Shown here one piece after another: positions 55,214-64,000 of a stretch of 64,000 nucleotides of DNA. Below the pieces are notes generated by a model, which did no database searches, had not been told where the DNA came from, and saw only the letters and a list, made by a program, of their open reading frames with translations. Position 1 is the stretch's first letter; the number at the start of each line of letters is the position of its first letter. The DNA lies in the NCBI GenBank assembly GCA_018607905.1, contig JABBAP010000011.1, positions 1-64,000 of the forward strand. Reading direction: 5' to 3'. Position numbers and translations under genes: made by a program. The DNA comes from Paracoccaceae bacterium. Lineage in GTDB: Bacteria; Pseudomonadota; Alphaproteobacteria; Rhodobacterales; Rhodobacteraceae.

Positions 55214-55837
55214 ATGGCCGACGAAGAACAAACACAGATCTATCTGATCACCCCTCCGCAGTTTGAACTCTCTACTTTCTCAAACGATCTCAGTGGCTTA
55301 CTCGATAAATTCGAAATCGCCTGCGTCCGTTTACGCTGTGCATCTGAAACCGCCGAAGACATTGGCCGCGCCGCAGATACCTTGCGCGAAGTCTGCCACG
55401 CCCGCGAAGTACCGCTTGTCGTGGAAAATCATGGCAAAATCGCGTTAAATCATGGTTTAGACGGCGTTCACCTCACTGATGGCGCACGCCAAATTCGCTA
55501 CATGCGAGAGATGCTAGAAGACGACGCCATCATCGGAAGTTTTTGTGAAAATTCAAGACATTACGGCCTTTCTGCTGGTGAAGCAGGTGCCGATTATGTG
55601 GCCTTTGGACCAATGGCAGAAACCCCGTTATCCACCAATGATCCTGCCGATTTTGAAACCTTTGAATGGTGGTCTGAAGTCGTCGAAGTTCCAGTGGTCG
55701 CAGAAGGCGCTATCTCATTGGAATTGGCCGAGAAATTGGCCCCAATTACCGATTTCCTCGCCCTCGGATCAGAGCTGTTTTCCGCGCCCGAAGGCCCGCA
55801 AAAAGCCTTGTCATCCTACGTCGAACGCATCCGCTAA
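55214..55837 (+). CDS. ThiE-like protein, probably not classical TMP synthase
   Basis: A 207-residue protein of the thiamine phosphate synthase fold. Recognisable: YLITPPQFEL at the N-terminus, DGVHLTDGARQIR, SRHYGLSAGEAGADYVAFGPM and LEWW-like FEWWSEVVEVPVVAEGAIS. The normal GPVFPTxTK catalytic/phosphate segment is replaced by GPMAETPLSTND, so the key lysine is missing and activity as TMP synthase is doubtful. Such divergent ThiE proteins are common in Rhodobacterales. It overlaps the end of olsA by 27 bases tail to tail. The 11-bp array precedes its promoter. Confidence 0.7.
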   Translation: MADEEQTQIYLITPPQFELSTFSNDLSGLLDKFEIACVRLRCASETAEDIGRAADTLREVCHAREVPLVVENHGKIALNHGLDGVHLTDGARQIRYMREMLEDDAIIGSFCENSRHYGLSAGEAGADYVAFGPMAETPLSTNDPADFETFEWWSEVVEVPVVAEGAISLELAEKLAPITDFLALGSELFSAPEGPQKALSSYVERIR

Positions 55838-56623
55838 TCCCGCCGCAACACTTTCTTGCGTAGCCCGCGCCAAAACCTTGCGATCTGCCATGTCACTAAC
55901 CCGCACTGGCGGGTGAAAAACCACCCGCACCGAACCTTGCCGGAACTGCCCTAACACATTGAAAAAATGTGGGAAAAAATCCGCATCCCCCCACCAGCCA
56001 TAGTATCTTTCGTCGCGTCCATCAGGGGCGAAATAGGCAACTGTGACCGCTTGAATCCAGACATCATTTTGCACTTCTGGCGCGAAAAAAGCTGCAAATA
56101 AGGTCGGTTTAAACGCCAAAACCCGCCGCCCATCCGTGCTTGTTCCCTCAGGAAAAAACAACAGCCGATGTCCCGTCCCTAATCGGTCTTGAAACACATC
56201 ACGTTGCTTAATCGCATCACTTTGTTTTCGCTCAATAAAAACAGTTCCGACGGAACGTGCAATCATCCCAATCAAGGGCCATTTCGCCACCTCTGCCTTC
56301 GATACAAACAGCACCTTTTGTACCGCGTTCAGCACAAAAATATCCAGCCAAGTCGAATGGTTCGCCACCACCCCGCCCGGCATCTGCATCGGGCTGCCAA
56401 CCGTGTTAATCTCCAGACCCATAACCATCAGAATTAAACGGCACGCCACCTGCACAAGCCTTTGTGAAGATTGAATAAAACCCAACAACCGCAGCAAAAG
56501 CATTGGCCCCATAAACCCGAAAATAACCACCGCAATTGCCAGAACCCGCATACCCGCAACGGCCATATTTGCCACCCCCAACGGCGCATCGCGTGGCTTA
56601 CTGCCATCATCCCAAGTGCTCAC
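55811..56623 (-). CDS. olsA: Lyso-ornithine lipid acyltransferase (PlsC family)
   Basis: A 270-residue 1-acyl-glycerol-3-phosphate acyltransferase-type protein with an N-terminal membrane segment (about residues 25-48). The acyltransferase motifs are present: NHSTWLDIFVLN (the N-H-x4-D box, with S-T-W-L) and FPEGTSTDGRRVLAFKP. It is encoded directly after olsB with a 4-base overlap, the arrangement that identifies OlsA: it adds the second acyl chain to lyso-ornithine lipid at the inner membrane. A PlsC role in phospholipid synthesis is the alternative. Confidence 0.87.
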   Translation of the reverse strand: MSTWDDGSKPRDAPLGVANMAVAGMRVLAIAVVIFGFMGPMLLLRLLGFIQSSQRLVQVACRLILMVMGLEINTVGSPMQMPGGVVANHSTWLDIFVLNAVQKVLFVSKAEVAKWPLIGMIARSVGTVFIERKQSDAIKQRDVFQDRLGTGHRLLFFPEGTSTDGRRVLAFKPTLFAAFFAPEVQNDVWIQAVTVAYFAPDGRDERYYGWWGDADFFPHFFNVLGQFRQGSVRVVFHPPVRVSDMADRKVLARATQESVAAGLADAFDVG

Positions 56624-57396
56624 GCGGTAAGCCCTTGTTCTAATTGCAAACGCTGCTTTGCAGGGATCAAGTAGCGGTCCAATATCACGCAGACATCGAT
56701 CACGTTGAAATCATGGTCCAGATAGGCATCTTGCCCGACAAATCCACCCAATCGTAGGTACGATTTTATCAGCGTAGGAATTTGGCGAACGGCTTTGGGG
56801 CGGTCAATTTCATTTAATGTTTTCAATGCCATAGAAACGGCGTGGTCAGGTCGAGCCGTCACGCGCAGTGCCTCGGGCGCAAGGTGATTGTGATGTAAAA
56901 ACGCCAATCCATCGGCATACTCTTGGGGCGAGGTTCCCGCAAAAGAAGCCACCCCAAATAGCAGCTCTATTTCGTTTTTCTGCACATAATCCGCCACACC
57001 TTGCCACAACAAATGCAGCGCCAAACTGCCGCGATACCGCGCATCCACGCAACTGCGCCCCAATTCCAAAGCACGACGGCCCGAACTGGTGATCTTGCTT
57101 AAATCATATTCGCTTGCGCCATAAAACCCGGGCCCCGCCGCGGCGGTTTCGCTCTGCATTAAACGGTACACACCGACCACATTTTCACGGTCATCCTCGA
57201 TGCTTTCGTCCTTTAAAATAAGGTGATCGAAGAATGGATCAAACGCATCCGCTTCTTGCCCAGCGCCATTCGGTTCATGCGCAGGACGCGCGCCCATTTC
57301 TTCCACAAACACGCGATACCGCAGGCGCTGTGCTGCAGATAGTTCTGCCTCAGATTGGGCAATTTTTAGCGTAAACTGGTCGTGATTTAGGATCAT
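56620..57396 (-). CDS. olsB: L-ornithine N-alpha-acyltransferase OlsB
   Basis: A 258-residue GNAT-type acyltransferase of the OlsB family: RLRYRVFVEEMGARP, DPFFDHLILKDES, FYGASEYDLSKI, ALELGRSCVDARYRGSLALHLLWQGVADYV and SYLRLGGFVGQDAYLDHDFNVIDVCVILD. It transfers a 3-hydroxyacyl chain from acyl-ACP to ornithine, the first step to ornithine lipids, and olsA completes them. Ornithine lipids are phosphorus-free membrane lipids often made under phosphate limitation. No Pho box was seen upstream. Start ATG at 57396. Confidence 0.9.
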   Translation of the reverse strand: MILNHDQFTLKIAQSEAELSAAQRLRYRVFVEEMGARPAHEPNGAGQEADAFDPFFDHLILKDESIEDDRENVVGVYRLMQSETAAAGPGFYGASEYDLSKITSSGRRALELGRSCVDARYRGSLALHLLWQGVADYVQKNEIELLFGVASFAGTSPQEYADGLAFLHHNHLAPEALRVTARPDHAVSMALKTLNEIDRPKAVRQIPTLIKSYLRLGGFVGQDAYLDHDFNVIDVCVILDRYLIPAKQRLQLEQGLTA

Positions 57397-57521
57397 CTAT
57401 TGGCTCATTCCGGGCTTTAGGATTTTCTTAACTCAATTTGATTAAAAATAAAACTTTCAGGTTCAAGGGGAATTATCTTGATTACTCAACCAAAAGTAGC
57501 ATAACGTGACCTACACGCCAG

Positions 57522-57686
57522 CTACACCAGTTCCAGAGCAACGTGGTGAGAGTCAATTACGACCTTGCCAAGCTCTTCAAAGTTAACGGTTATTTTGCCG
57601 CTAACAACAGATTGAACTTGGCCCAGACCCCATTCCGGGTGGTCTGGGTTTCGCACCAATTGTCCAGGTGTCAGAAATTCGTTCAT
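57522..57686 (-). CDS. DUF3553 protein
   Basis: A 54-residue protein: N-terminal MNEFLTPGQLVRNPDHPEWG, then LGQVQSVVSGKITVNFEELG and the end DSHHVALELV. This matches the DUF3553 family, short beta-rich domains resembling the CarD/TRCF RNA-polymerase-binding domain. It is too short to appear as a long frame but is well conserved in character. Divergent from ChpT, 33 bases between starts. A transcription-related role is inferred. Confidence 0.7.
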   Translation of the reverse strand: MNEFLTPGQLVRNPDHPEWGLGQVQSVVSGKITVNFEELGKVVIDSHHVALELV

Positions 57687-57719
57687 GTCGCCTCGGTTAT
57701 AAAAACAGGGATCACCTCA

Positions 57720-58322
57720 ATGTATAACGGTTCACAGGAACTTACAGCCCTGATCAGCGCGCGTATTTGCCACGATTTAGCAAGCCCGCTTGGGGCAATC
57801 GCAAACGGGCTGGAATTGCTAGAATTGACGGGTCTTGGCGACACACCAGAGGTGACTTTGCTTTCAGACAGCGTCAATTCCGCCACTGCGCGGATCGAAT
57901 TCTTTCGCATCGCCTATGGCCCAGCCAACCCAAAGACATTGATTTCTCCAGCTATCGCTCAGAAAACATTGGCGAAAAATTTTGCAGAGCGAAAAATCTC
58001 AATCAACTGGACGCCCGTGTTGGATTGCCCCCGCCCAATTGCCAAGCTTTTGTTTTTACTGATCCAAGCCACTGAAACCGTGCTTCCTTATGGCGGAGAG
58101 GTCGAAGTTTCACAAACTGAGCGCCGGTGGTCAATCGTTTGCACTGCCCGTGAAACGCGGGTGAACGCCCACCCGTGGGATCATTTAACAAACGACGAAA
58201 ACGCGGATCCGTTGCAATCTTCACAAGTGCAATTTGGATTAGCACGCCTGCAAGCCGCAGAATTAGACGTGGATATTTCCTACACGAACACGCCAAAAAC
58301 CTTAACAGTTACAGTGTCTTAA
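57720..58322 (+). CDS. chpT: Histidine phosphotransferase ChpT
   Basis: A 200-residue HPt protein of the ChpT family: [32 protein letters not shown] at the N-terminus includes the phosphorylated histidine (H in I-C-H-D-L). A dimerisation and pseudo-kinase part follows. In alphaproteobacteria ChpT passes phosphate from CckA to CtrA, which controls cell cycle, motility and, in roseobacters, gene transfer agent genes. Start ATG at 57720; the longer frame overlaps the DUF3553 gene antisense. Its stop overlaps the carbonic-anhydrase gene stop (4 bases, convergent). Confidence 0.88.
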   Translation: MYNGSQELTALISARICHDLASPLGAIANGLELLELTGLGDTPEVTLLSDSVNSATARIEFFRIAYGPANPKTLISPAIAQKTLAKNFAERKISINWTPVLDCPRPIAKLLFLLIQATETVLPYGGEVEVSQTERRWSIVCTARETRVNAHPWDHLTNDENADPLQSSQVQFGLARLQAAELDVDISYTNTPKTLTVTVS

Positions 58323-58852
58323 GCCGCACCTGTTGCAATCAACCCCTTGCGAAAACGGCGCATATTCATCTGATAGGATTCGGCGGATTTGATCAGGCCC
58401 ATCTTGGCCGTTTCATCCAATTCGCGCACCACTTTGCCAGGGGACCCCACGACAAGCGAGCCATCGGGAATGACTTTGCCTTCGGTAATCAAGGCGTTTG
58501 CCCCGATCAAACAATTCTTGCCAATCACAGCCCCGTTCAAAACCGTGGCCCCCATCCCGATCAGCGAATTATCCCCGATCGTGCAGCCATGCAGCATCGC
58601 TTTATGCCCGATAGTACAATTCGCTCCAATCGTCAGCGGGAACCCCATATCAGTATGCAGAACCGAATTTTCCTGAATATTCGAGCCAGCGCCAACCAAG
58701 ATCAACTCGTTATCGCCGCGCAAAACGGCGCCAAACCAAACAGACGCGCCACTTTCAATGCGGATTTTTCCCATCAAATGCGCACCCGGCGCGATCCAAT
58801 AATCGCCATCCGCAGCCAATTCTGGCGCGATGCCATCCAGTTCGTAAATCAT
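58319..58852 (-). CDS. Gamma-class carbonic anhydrase-like protein
   Basis: A 177-residue left-handed beta-helix protein with hexapeptide repeats: [72 protein letters not shown] and [16 protein letters not shown]. The metal histidines in LHTD and IGHKAMLHG are conserved. The family is annotated as carbonic anhydrase or acyltransferase-like; activity is unproven. The start overlaps the gmk stop by 4 bases, and gmk follows yicC, so yicC-gmk-this gene form an operon. Confidence 0.83.
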   Translation of the reverse strand: MIYELDGIAPELAADGDYWIAPGAHLMGKIRIESGASVWFGAVLRGDNELILVGAGSNIQENSVLHTDMGFPLTIGANCTIGHKAMLHGCTIGDNSLIGMGATVLNGAVIGKNCLIGANALITEGKVIPDGSLVVGSPGKVVRELDETAKMGLIKSAESYQMNMRRFRKGLIATGAA

Positions 58853-59496
58853 AGCAATTCCTCGTATTCGGTATTTAACGCGCGCACCCGTGCCATCAAT
58901 TCTGGCTGGCGGTCACGGCGCAACCTTTCCGCCGTAACAATCGCACGAAGCTGGGCCTCGCAGGCATCCAAATCTTCGTTCACCAGAACATAATCGTATT
59001 CCGCCCAATGGCTTATCTCATCGCGCGACTTTGCCATCCGTCCTGCAACAACCTCTGCACTGTCTTGGCCACGTGCCTTTAATCGCGCTTCTAATTCGGT
59101 GATCGATGGGGGGAGAATGAACACAGACACCACATTTTCGCGCAGGTTTGACGCACGAATTTGTTGTCCGCCTTGCCAATCCACATCGAACAACACGTCA
59201 TGACCTTGATGAATCGCATCCGAAACGGGCCCCAAAGGCGAACCGTAAAAATTATCAAACACCTCGGCATGTTCGAGCATTTGATCGGCGGCAACCATCG
59301 CCTGAAACTCTTCGCGGGTTTTGAAATAGTAATCTTTGCCCTCCACCTCGCGTGGGCGCATGGCCCGCGTGGTGGCGGAAACGGAGAAACTGATCTTGTT
59401 ATCATCCGCCAACAATCGCTTGGCCAATGTGGATTTCCCGGCCCCAGAGGGGGATGAAATGATGATCAAAAGACCAAGGCGCGTGTTAACTGACAT
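58849..59496 (-). CDS. gmk: Guanylate kinase
   Basis: A 215-residue guanylate kinase: P-loop [17 protein letters not shown] at residues 14-30, [21 protein letters not shown] (GMP-binding lid and base loop), [16 protein letters not shown] and [15 protein letters not shown]. It phosphorylates GMP to GDP. Lies 2 bases after yicC and overlaps the downstream gamma-CA gene by 4 bases. Confidence 0.95.
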   Translation of the reverse strand: MSVNTRLGLLIIISSPSGAGKSTLAKRLLADDNKISFSVSATTRAMRPREVEGKDYYFKTREEFQAMVAADQMLEHAEVFDNFYGSPLGPVSDAIHQGHDVLFDVDWQGGQQIRASNLRENVVSVFILPPSITELEARLKARGQDSAEVVAGRMAKSRDEISHWAEYDYVLVNEDLDACEAQLRAIVTAERLRRDRQPELMARVRALNTEYEELL

Positions 59497-59498
59497 TG

Positions 59499-60383
59499 CT
59501 ACTCCACATTTTGCACTTGCTCGCGCATCTGGTCGATTACCGTTTTCAGGTCAAGCCCGATTGACGTGAGCGTCGTATAGTTCGCTTTGGAACACAACGT
59601 ATTCGCTTCACGGTTAAATTCTTGTGTCAGAAAATCAAACTTGCGCCCCATCGGCCCGTCAACCGCCAGTAATTCATGCGCCGCGGTTACATGCGCGCCC
59701 AGCCGATCCAACTCCTCTGCCACATCGGCCTTCACCGCGATCAACGCCAATTCTTGGGCAATTCGAGCATCATCAATGGCATCAGTTTGCTCCAAAACCC
59801 TTGCCACATTGATCTTGAGCGTTTCAGCCACATGTTCGCGTCGCCCCTCCAACACCGCAGCCGCGGCGGTGCACAGGCGTTCAATCTCGTTGATTTGATC
59901 AGTCAGAATACCGCGCAAAGCGGCGCCTTCACCTGCACGGGCATCGCAAAATGATGCGATGGCCGTTTCTAAATCGGCCTGAACCTTGGGCGCAAACGCG
60001 GCCAAATCATCTGGTTCCGCGTCCTGCATTCCATAAACACCGGGCAAGGATAACACCGCAGCCACATCCAAAGGCGCAATTTCCACCGCTGCGGCCTCGC
60101 TTGTTGTGCGCACGGCCGCCAACGCGCGCTCCATGGCATCTGCGTTCAGCTGCGCACCACGTACCACTGAACCACGTTTAACCTTTAGCCCGACGGTGAT
60201 TGTGCCCCGTTTGCATTTCGCGCCGATTGATTTGCGCAAAGCAGGTTCGAGCCCTTCAAACCCGTCCGCAATACGGGTGCGAATATCAAGCCCACGCCCG
60301 TTAACGCCGCGAATTTCCCATGCCCATGTCAGGCCGGCTTCGTTGCCATTTACCGACGCGAACGCCGTCATTGAGTTAACCAT
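59499..60383 (-). CDS. yicC: YicC-family endoribonuclease
   Basis: A 294-residue YicC: N-terminal [20 protein letters not shown] and [33 protein letters not shown]-terminal [33 protein letters not shown]. YicC proteins cleave RNA, including small regulatory RNAs in E. coli. The N-terminal M-V-N-S-M-T matches other YicC starts. First of the yicC-gmk-CA set; a long 113-base region separates it from the divergent PAS gene. Confidence 0.92.
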   Translation of the reverse strand: MVNSMTAFASVNGNEAGLTWAWEIRGVNGRGLDIRTRIADGFEGLEPALRKSIGAKCKRGTITVGLKVKRGSVVRGAQLNADAMERALAAVRTTSEAAAVEIAPLDVAAVLSLPGVYGMQDAEPDDLAAFAPKVQADLETAIASFCDARAGEGAALRGILTDQINEIERLCTAAAAVLEGRREHVAETLKINVARVLEQTDAIDDARIAQELALIAVKADVAEELDRLGAHVTAAHELLAVDGPMGRKFDFLTQEFNREANTLCSKANYTTLTSIGLDLKTVIDQMREQVQNVE

Positions 60384-60496
60384 TTAAGAAACTTTGCCTC
60401 ACTATTAGATTAAATTTATGCCATTTAAGCGGCGCGGGGACGGTTAAAGAACAGTTATCAAAATACACTGCATTTCTCAACAAATGCATGTAAACA

Positions 60497-61234
60497 ATGG
60501 ATGGGTACATTATGGGATACATTACGCGAGACGTCGGAGTGGGTGACAATCAGGTCACGCAGCTGTTTCAGAAAGACCGCTTTATGCAAGATCCGATCAT
60601 TATCGATCTGCTAAGTTACTGGGAAAGCCTGCGGGCTGGACGGGTTGCGCCCATGCGTTCTGAATTGGACCCCCGTGAAATTAGCAGCGTTCTCGAACAT
60701 ACTTTTGTTTTGGAATACAATCACGCTTTGGATGTGCGGTTTCGTTTGGCGGGGATTAAACTGTGCGAAATGATGGGAATGGAATTGCGTGGCATGCCTG
60801 CGCGTTCGCTCATTGAACTTGGCCACCGCGATGAGCTGAGCCGCATCGTTGACGATTTGATCCATGACCCCAAGATCGTTGAGCTGCAACTTCGATCCAA
60901 CGAAAACAAAGGCGGAATGACGGCACGGATGCTGCTTCTGCCGATGCAGGATCAAAAGGGCAAAATCGCGCGGATTTTGGGGTGTTTAACATTCAACGGC
61001 GCAAACATGCAGCACCCGCAACGGTTTGAAATTGAAAAAGTGAAAACCACGCGGATCGTTGGTGTGATGAACACCACGGCACCGCAGCAAGTTACTGGTT
61101 TTGCTGAAGATACTGATGCCTTCGAAGGCCCAACGTCGTTCACGAAACCTACGATGCCCACCAAGACGGGTGGTAACCGTACCCCCCGTTTGGTCGCTGG
61201 CAAACCGTACCTGCGTTTGGTCAAAGGCGACTAA
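60497..61234 (+). CDS. PAS_5-domain protein
   Basis: About 240 residues. Residues 25-170 resemble a PAS_5 domain (found in alphaproteobacteria): PIIIDLLSYWESLRAGRVAPMRSELDPREISS, then FVLEYNHALDVRFRLAGIKLCEMMGMELRGM and ARILGCLTFNGANMQ. The remaining 75 residues are low in complexity (Thr/Pro-rich), ending RLVAGKPYLRLVKGD. Related single-PAS proteins include MopJ of Caulobacter, a cell-cycle modulator. Start could be 60497 or 60512. Terminated by the hairpin at 61267. Confidence 0.78.
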   Translation: MDGYIMGYITRDVGVGDNQVTQLFQKDRFMQDPIIIDLLSYWESLRAGRVAPMRSELDPREISSVLEHTFVLEYNHALDVRFRLAGIKLCEMMGMELRGMPARSLIELGHRDELSRIVDDLIHDPKIVELQLRSNENKGGMTARMLLLPMQDQKGKIARILGCLTFNGANMQHPQRFEIEKVKTTRIVGVMNTTAPQQVTGFAEDTDAFEGPTSFTKPTMPTKTGGNRTPRLVAGKPYLRLVKGD

Positions 61235-61266
61235 TTCATAGCGACCTCATAAACCTGATTCCATAA

Positions 61267-61296
61267 AAAAACGCGGCCCCGAAAAGCCGCGTTTTT
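61267..61296. terminator. Bidirectional terminator
   Basis: A 7-bp GC-rich stem ACGCGGC/GCCGCGT (61271-61277 with 61286-61292), extended by A/T pairs on both sides (61267-61270 and 61293-61296). Loop CCCGAAAA. The A tract and T tract fit termination of the PAS gene on plus and of the DAHP synthase gene on minus. Confidence 0.8.
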
Positions 61297-61316
61297 CTGT
61301 TTTGCTGCTTGGCGAA

Positions 61317-62687
61317 TTAGCCGGCTTTACGCTGCGCCACCACTCGCTGTTCCAATTCCTCAGACACCAAGAACGCCAATTCCAATGCTTGGGAGGCGTT
61401 CAAACGTGGGTCGCATGCTGTGTGGTACCTATCCGACAGGTCCTCGTCCGTAACCGCGCGCACACCACCTGTGCATTCTGTTACGTCCTTGCCGGTCATC
61501 TCGAAATGCACACCACCTGGCACCGTGCCCTCGGCATTATGAACACCAAAGAATTCACGTACTTCGCGCAGGATGCTATCAAACGGGCGTGTTTTATAAC
61601 CCGATGTGGATTTAATCGTGTTGCCGTGCATTGGATCACAAGACCAAACAACATTCGCGCCTTCTTCTTTTACGGCTTTAACCAGATGCGGCAGATGATC
61701 ACCAACAGAACCCGCACCGAAACGCGCGATCAACGTCAAACGACCCGCTTCGTTTTCTGGGTTCAGCTTTGACATCAAGATTTTCAAATCCTCGGCAGTG
61801 GTGGTCGGGCCACATTTCAAACCGATCGGGTTTTGAACACCGCGTGCAAATTCAACATGCGCACCGTCAGGCTGACGTGTGCGATCACCGATCCAGATCA
61901 TGTGACCGGACCCCGCAACAGGCAGGCCAGAGGTGGAATCGATCCGACACAATGCTTCTTCGTACTCCAGCAGCAATGCTTCGTGGCTGGTGTAAAAATC
62001 AACCGTGTGCAGCGAATTTGTGTTGTCCGAATTGATGCCAGCCGCCGTCATGAAATCGAGGCTATCGGAAATTCGGTTCGCAAGTTGTGTGTATTTCGCG
62101 GCCGCCCCTGCCGAATTGGCGAAGCCCAGGTTCCATTCGTGAACACGGTGAATATCGGCAAAACCACCCATCGAAAATGCGCGCAACAGGTTCAACGACG
62201 CCGCAGCCTGTGTGTAAGCTTCGAGCATACGATCAGGATTTGGAATGCGGGCTTCTGGCGTGAAATCAATGTCGTTGATGATGTCGCCACGGTAAGACGG
62301 CAATTCCACACCATCAATCGTTTCCATATTGGCAGAACGCGGTTTTGCGAATTGCCCCGCAACACGACCAATTTTCACGACAGGAACTTTGGCGCCATAG
62401 GTCAGTACAACCGCCATTTGCAACATCACTTTGTAGGTGTCGCGCAGCATGTCAGCGTTAAATTCTGCAAAGCTCTCTGCGCAATCGCCGCCTTGCAACA
62501 GAAAGGATTCCCCGCGCGAAACTTTGCCCAGTTTAGCCTTCAAAGACCGGGCTTCGCCTGCAAAAACCAGCGGTGGATAGCTAGACAAACGCGTCTCAAC
62601 CGCCGTCAAAGCAGCATGGTCGGTATAGTCAGGCATCTGAATCCGCTCTTTGTTGCGCCAGTCAGATTTTTTCCAAGCCGAAGTCAT
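61317..62687 (-). CDS. Class II 3-deoxy-7-phosphoheptulonate synthase
   Basis: A 456-residue class II DAHP synthase (plant/mycobacterial type, not the E. coli AroFGH type): [33 protein letters not shown] at residues 41-73, [20 protein letters not shown]-like, [27 protein letters not shown] and [25 protein letters not shown]. It starts the shikimate pathway. A cysteine in LLQGGDC is the metal-site residue. Single gene between the PAS gene and the GlxA-type regulator gene. Confidence 0.93.
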   Translation of the reverse strand: MTSAWKKSDWRNKERIQMPDYTDHAALTAVETRLSSYPPLVFAGEARSLKAKLGKVSRGESFLLQGGDCAESFAEFNADMLRDTYKVMLQMAVVLTYGAKVPVVKIGRVAGQFAKPRSANMETIDGVELPSYRGDIINDIDFTPEARIPNPDRMLEAYTQAAASLNLLRAFSMGGFADIHRVHEWNLGFANSAGAAAKYTQLANRISDSLDFMTAAGINSDNTNSLHTVDFYTSHEALLLEYEEALCRIDSTSGLPVAGSGHMIWIGDRTRQPDGAHVEFARGVQNPIGLKCGPTTTAEDLKILMSKLNPENEAGRLTLIARFGAGSVGDHLPHLVKAVKEEGANVVWSCDPMHGNTIKSTSGYKTRPFDSILREVREFFGVHNAEGTVPGGVHFEMTGKDVTECTGGVRAVTDEDLSDRYHTACDPRLNASQALELAFLVSEELEQRVVAQRKAG

Positions 62688-62906
62688 CGGGTCTCTCCTT
62701 GGTTATTTTTCAAGAGGTTAGTGTTAACCCGCTCTGGCACGTTTGGCTAGAACCGCAACGCCCTGAACCTGCTCAATTAGGCTGATTTTCACGTGAAAAT
62801 AATTTACTGTGACAAAAACGTTAATGTCTTGAAGCGCAAATACAATTCTTCCAAGTTGAGCGGATCGAAATGATCCGAGTGATTCGGCCACAGTGAGCAA
62901 TGTGAA

Positions 62907-63896
62907 ATGTCAGCACAGCAATCCGTTCCAGCAGAAATAAAGACGCGCAGATTCGTCTTCTTGTTGCTTGACCAATTCTCGTTGTTACCGTTTTCCAGCG
63001 CGCTCGACACGTTGCGAATCGCCAATCGTTTCGACAAATCCCCCCGTTACTCTTGGGCGCTTGCCTCTGAAAACGGTGAACCCGTGGCCTGTTCAAACGG
63101 CACCCAAATTGTTGTCGATATGGGGTTGGATGAAGTTGCACGTGAAGACACAGTTATGGTGTCTGGTGGGTTGGACATTGATCGCTGTTCCACCAAAAAA
63201 GTAATGAACTGGTTGCGCCGCGAAGCCCGAAAAGGCGCCTCAATTGGCGGCCTGTGCACGGGTGCCCACACCCTTGCCAAGGCAGGATTGCTGGACGGTA
63301 AAAAATGCACGATCCACTGGGAAAACTATGACAGCTTCACCGAAGAATACGACGATGTTGAACTGACCAAAGCCGTTTACGTGATCGATGGCAATCGGTT
63401 CACCTCTGCTGGTGGTACGTCATCGCTTGATCTGATGCTGAAGCTTATGGCGACCCGCGACGGCGAAGAGATCGCCAATTGGGTGGCCGATCAATGTCTG
63501 CATACCAACATTCGCACGGAACGCGACGAACAGCGTTTGTCGATCCCAACACGGATCGGCGTGCGACATCCAAAACTGTCGACCGTCATTCAGATGATGG
63601 AAGGCAATATCGAAGAACCTGTTTCCCCTTCAATTTTGGCCCAAGATGTTGGCATGTCGACACGGCAATTGGAACGTTTGTTCAGTCGGTATCTCAGCCG
63701 CTCGCCTAAGCGGTATTACATGGAATTGCGTTTGCAAAAGGCTCGTAATCTTCTGATGCAAACGGAAATGTCTGTGATCAATGTCGCGCTGGCATGTGGG
63801 TTTGCATCGCCGTCGCATTTCTCCAAATGTTACCGCGCCCAATATGACACGACACCGTACCGCGAACGCGGATCACAGGCGTCCAAAACGGCTTAA
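62907..63896 (+). CDS. GlxA-type AraC-family regulator
   Basis: A 329-residue protein. The N-terminal half is a DJ-1/PfpI-like domain (residues 15-190) with the nucleophile-elbow cysteine in GLCTGAHTLAKAGLLDG. The C-terminal half is an AraC DNA-binding domain: SILAQDVGMSTRQLERLFSRYLSRSPKRYYMELRLQKARNLL and VINVALACGFASPSHFSKCYRAQYDTTPYRER. The architecture matches GlxA, GbdR and CdhR regulators of quaternary-amine and arginine metabolism. The effector is not known. Its stop overlaps that of the next gene on the other strand. Confidence 0.85.
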   Translation: MSAQQSVPAEIKTRRFVFLLLDQFSLLPFSSALDTLRIANRFDKSPRYSWALASENGEPVACSNGTQIVVDMGLDEVAREDTVMVSGGLDIDRCSTKKVMNWLRREARKGASIGGLCTGAHTLAKAGLLDGKKCTIHWENYDSFTEEYDDVELTKAVYVIDGNRFTSAGGTSSLDLMLKLMATRDGEEIANWVADQCLHTNIRTERDEQRLSIPTRIGVRHPKLSTVIQMMEGNIEEPVSPSILAQDVGMSTRQLERLFSRYLSRSPKRYYMELRLQKARNLLMQTEMSVINVALACGFASPSHFSKCYRAQYDTTPYRERGSQASKTA

Positions 63897-64000
63897 CGAC
63901 TGATCCGAAACAGCCCGCGACGATCCACACTTAGAAACCAGATTGATCCATCTGGCGCTTCTCGAACATCGCGCACCCGCTTTGTTTCGCGTGACTTCAG
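63893..64000 (-). CDS. Partial PQQ-dependent sugar dehydrogenase-like C-terminus
   Basis: 35 codons ending at 63893 give ETKRVRDVREAPDGSIWFLS, then VDRRGLFRIS and R stop. The R-V-R-D-V-x-x-A-P-D-G-x-I-W-x-L pattern is the conserved end of soluble aldose sugar dehydrogenase (YliI/Asd) beta-propellers. The rest of the gene is outside the window. It is convergent with the GlxA-type regulator gene, sharing the stop region. Confidence 0.65.
   Translation of the reverse strand: MKSRETKRVRDVREAPDGSIWFLSVDRRGLFRISR

Overview
The window reads as chromosomal DNA of a marine-type alphaproteobacterium of the Rhodobacterales (Roseobacter group). The evidence is gene content: the complete tolQRAB-pal-cpoB-tilS-ftsH block with yicC-gmk, a ChpT-type histidine phosphotransferase beside a DUF3553 gene, ornithine-lipid genes olsBA, a PAS_5 protein, a Tad pilus remnant at the left edge, and two DUF1127 genes each followed by hairpins with CCTCCC loops, as described for Rhodobacter CcsR/'cuckoo' RNAs. 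I saw no tRNA, rRNA, CRISPR array, prophage or intact insertion sequence.

Layout. 0-5.5 kb: end of a tad locus (tadD, prepilin peptidase), a GT-C-like membrane protein, an AAA ATPase and a beta-hydroxyacid dehydrogenase. 5.5-8.7 kb: ligase-associated helicase and PdeM nuclease, then an intergenic candidate small RNA. 8.8-12.3 kb: folD and fhs (one-carbon folate metabolism) and a MOSC protein. 12.4-21.5 kb: a long minus-strand block for the cell envelope (ybgC, tolQRAB, pal, cpoB), tRNA lysidine synthesis and FtsH. 21.4-27.5 kb: a plastic segment with a 133-bp direct repeat flanking a small secreted-protein gene, a GFA gene that has lost its normal stop, a frameshifted secreted-protein gene, ruvCAB, and a truncated hydrolase. 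27.6-28.1 kb: the first DUF1127-hairpin array behind a heat-shock-like promoter.

28-46.9 kb: mixed accessory and housekeeping genes on both strands (prmA, msrA, yghU-like, mazG, Stf0 sulfotransferase, VOC proteins, TSUP and EamA transporters, nucleoside hydrolase, desaturase, methyltransferase, a second DUF1127-hairpin unit, CPA1 antiporter), plus a TetR/membrane-protein pair with two operator-like palindromes. 47-50.6 kb: a non-pyrrolysine MttB-family protein paired with a GcvT-family protein and a divergent LysR regulator; together with fhs/folD this suggests methylated-amine demethylation into the folate pool. 50.7-64 kb: Fur-family regulator, EamA transporter, enolase, DUF2235 protein, a divergent ThiE-like protein with an 11-bp periodic array in front, olsAB, chpT, carbonic anhydrase-like protein, gmk, yicC, PAS_5 protein, class II DAHP synthase, a GlxA-type regulator and the tail of a probable PQQ-dependent sugar dehydrogenase.

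The most unusual items are the two DUF1127-associated anti-Shine-Dalgarno hairpin loci with RpoH-like promoters, the candidate RNA between pdeM and folD, the 11-bp periodic array before the ThiE-like gene, the chimeric duplication at 22 kb, and the MttB-GcvT pair without a visible corrinoid protein. Functions are assigned by recognising family motifs by eye; no database search was run.
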